Assembly: GCA_028719205.1 (NCBI GenBank)
Contig: JAQUKH010000045.1
Span: 1-16,451 of the forward strand
Direction of reading: 5' to 3'
DNA length: 16,451 nt
From: a bacterium
GTDB taxonomy: Bacteria > JACRDZ01 > JAQUKH01
Shown here piece by piece: positions 15,027 through 16,451 of the stretch (position 1 is the first letter of the stretch; each line of letters starts with the position of its first letter). The translations under genes and the position numbers were made by a program. The notes beneath the pieces are model-generated. The model was not told the origin of the DNA, did no database searches, and saw only the letters and a list, made by a program, of their open reading frames with translations.

Positions 15027-16109
15027 CTATAGGTTCTTTATAATGTCTGAAATATATATAAAGTTACGTACCGCTTTTTCCTGGAAAACACCGGAACTGG
15101 TTCCGCCTAGAATAAATTTTTCAGTATTGCAGTTTGAAATTATTTCCAGAACCATTTTGCTGATTTCATCTTGGTCTTTTTTACCCAATATTTCCATATC
15201 ATCCAGATTCCCCAGCAAGCAGATTTTATTGCCGGTAATTTTCTTTGCCTCAGATATATAAGTATCTCCCCACGGCGGCGCTTCCAGGGGTTCCAACAGA
15301 TCAATCCCCATGTCTATAAAATCTTTCAAATAACGCCTGATACATCCGTGACAATGATATTGAACAATACCCCCGTAACTATGGATAATATCAATAAGTT
15401 TTTTGTCATACTCTTTTACGAGGGAATAAAATCCATCAGGTCCCAGTTGGGTAGTAGCATATTCGGCCCCTACAATATGAAAGACATCCACGCCAAGTTC
15501 ACACAACTGCTTTACATGATTATTAATCCTTTCGGCTGCTACCGCAACCAGGTTTTTTATCAATTCCGGATTCAATCCCCAATTTAGACAAAACTCTTCA
15601 GGAGAAAACCAAGACGCCGGAAAACAAATGGCGTTTCCATATATCCCTAAAACTATTAAGCCGTTATTGCCAATTTTTTCCTTCCAGTAATTATAATTAC
15701 TCAAATCTATTTGAGGCGGGGTATAGGGGATTGACATGAATTTTTCAATATCGTTTTCATCTTTGAATGGAAATTTCACCGTAGCGGATATCGAATTATA
15801 TTTTTCGATAATTCGGGTTAAATCTCCTTGCGGTGTATGGAATGTCAAATGTTTCTGATTATCTATCTCTTTACTTTCAAATTCCATATTCCCGCCGGTA
15901 ATAACATCAAAATCGTGAGTAACGGCATGGGCTGGAATAATAATATCCGTTTTTTCAATCAATTCATTTAATAAATCATTCCTGAAAGGATAAGGTTCTT
16001 TCCTATATGGGACCTCCGGGCCAAGGGCACCGAACATATAAGGAGAAACCGGAATACGGTCTGTTTTTCCTCCTTTAATCGTTGTCAATATTCTTTTTCT
16101 TGAATTCAT
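15027..16109 (-). CDS. Uroporphyrinogen decarboxylase-family protein, second paralogue
   Basis: 360 residues with the URO-D fold pattern: an RKRILTTIKGGKTDRIPVSP start (4-23), GVDVFHIVGAEYATTQLGP (positions 206-224), YHCHGCIRRYL (251-261) followed by MGIDLLEPLEAPPWGD (267-282), CLLGNLDD (297-304) and FILGGTSSGVF (332-342). At the site where MtaA/CmuA relatives have the H-x-C zinc ligands, it has H252-C253-H254-G255-C256. The later Cys of that motif is absent (GGTSSG). Both the substrate and any methyl transfer are therefore uncertain. The ATG lies 1 nt after the TAG of the aminotransferase gene, with AAAGGT upstream, so translation is probably coupled to it. It is clearly distinct in sequence from the other URO-D protein in the window, so a recent duplication is unlikely. 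Confidence 0.85.
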   Translation of the reverse strand: MNSRKRILTTIKGGKTDRIPVSPYMFGALGPEVPYRKEPYPFRNDLLNELIEKTDIIIPAHAVTHDFDVITGGNMEFESKEIDNQKHLTFHTPQGDLTRIIEKYNSISATVKFPFKDENDIEKFMSIPYTPPQIDLSNYNYWKEKIGNNGLIVLGIYGNAICFPASWFSPEEFCLNWGLNPELIKNLVAVAAERINNHVKQLCELGVDVFHIVGAEYATTQLGPDGFYSLVKEYDKKLIDIIHSYGGIVQYHCHGCIRRYLKDFIDMGIDLLEPLEAPPWGDTYISEAKKITGNKICLLGNLDDMEILGKKDQDEISKMVLEIISNCNTEKFILGGTSSGVFQEKAVRNFIYISDIIKNL

Positions 16110-16110
16110 A

Positions 16111-16451
16111 CTATACCTTTTTCATAATATTCATAAACTCATCCGCTTTTCTTTCCGCCTCAGCAATCGTAGCTTGAGGACCAATGCCCCAAGCGGCTCC
16201 TATTCCTTTGTCTTTAAGCCCGATAGCCAGATTGATGCTTCGGGAAAGAATGTCTTCAGTCTTCGGAAGCATTCCTTGCTCATATTTAATAGCTTTACCA
16301 TAATACGGACAGGTAAAGGGACAAGTTTTGGCGTCGGAGGTTTTCTTTTCCAGCAGTTGTTCCATATTCCGGTAAACGTGCCAGCCTGAATTCAATAAAA
16401 CGGGCGCGCCTAATTTTTCTCCAGTAGCCGTTGCAGTTTCCCGGTCCGGGA
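16111..16451 (-). CDS. DegT/DnrJ/EryC1/StrS-type aminotransferase, C-terminal part only
   Basis: The frame is open from the window edge to TAG at 16111-16113, about 113 residues, so the 5' part of the gene is missing. The visible end reads DRETATATGEKLGAPVLLNS, then GWHVYRNMEQLL, CPFTCPYYGKAI, MLPKTEDILSRSINLAIGL and a final amphipathic helix. The small-domain pattern, with a Cys-Pro segment followed by LPxTxxxLxRSINLxIG, fits the C-terminus of PLP-dependent sugar aminotransferases of the DegT family. The catalytic lysine region is outside the window. A TTG at 16395 is only an internal codon; the upstream sequence stays coding. Its stop is 1 nt from the URO-D start. These enzymes transfer an amino group to keto-sugars, often nucleotide-linked, or to keto-inositols; which one applies is unknown. 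Confidence 0.75.
   Translation of the reverse strand, partial: PDRETATATGEKLGAPVLLNSGWHVYRNMEQLLEKKTSDAKTCPFTCPYYGKAIKYEQGMLPKTEDILSRSINLAIGLKDKGIGAAWGIGPQATIAEAERKADEFMNIMKKV

Noticed and set aside
1-16451. tRNA, rRNA, CRISPR array or defence system
   Set aside because: No regularly spaced repeats, cloverleaf-like segment or rRNA-like stretch was noticed by eye, and no nuclease/helicase/toxin pair was recognised. A tRNAscan/Infernal run would be needed to exclude small RNAs.

Overview
The window is an AT-rich bacterial chromosomal segment. Every confidently called gene lies on the minus strand, so the natural reading order runs from position 16451 down to 456. The best guess for the host is a Lentisphaerota/Victivallales-like member of the PVC group. 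The reasons are a pseudopilin with an N-terminal [16 protein letters not shown] cleavage/methylation segment and a C-terminal H-X9-DG motif, several uroporphyrinogen-decarboxylase-fold (URO-D) paralogues, and a large DUF4091/GH123-like protein beside other glycoside-active enzymes. This placement is inference from gene content, since no rRNA or marker gene is present.

Layout in transcription order: (1) the C-terminal part of a DegT/DnrJ/EryC1/StrS-type aminotransferase, cut by the window edge (16451-16111); (2) a URO-D-family protein (16109-15027); (3) a PIG-L/LmbE-type deacetylase (15015-14317); (4) a pseudopilin (14227-13601) with a near-perfect Shine-Dalgarno and a plausible promoter of its own; (5) a 1277-residue multidomain protein with a GH123-like core (13478-9645); (6) a GH112-type beta-galactoside phosphorylase (9601-7181); (7) a GH36/raffinose-synthase-type protein (7173-5164); (8) a second URO-D-family protein (5099-4026); (9, 10) two tandem metallo-beta-lactamase-fold hydrolases (3963-3214 and 3208-2423); (11) a GH15-type glucoamylase-like enzyme (2408-456). 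Gaps between genes run from 1 to 122 nt. The tight joins are 16109/16111, 15015/15027, 7173/7181, 3208/3214 and 2408/2423. The two widest gaps flank the pseudopilin and are the likeliest internal promoter sites.

The glycan-active genes suggest a working model. The large protein, whose N-terminus carries a membrane segment, would act outside the cytoplasm. The GH112, GH36-like and GH15-like proteins have no signal peptide and would finish smaller saccharides inside. The GH112 step releases alpha-galactose-1-phosphate from Gal-beta-1,3-HexNAc or Gal-beta-1,4-Rha. A GH123-like core (beta-GalNAc chemistry) beside a GH112 enzyme would fit host mucin or glycolipid glycans, but plant or algal glycans are not excluded. 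No transporter, regulator or Leloir-pathway gene lies in the window. The roles of the URO-D, MBL, PIG-L and aminotransferase proteins are not settled; modification of methylated or amino sugars is one hypothesis.

Positions 1-455 lie beyond the operon's 3' end. They hold the last 18 codons of a plus-strand gene resembling the C-terminus of IS66-family transposases, a possible 41-codon ORF, and two GC-rich palindromes, one of which may serve as a terminator.
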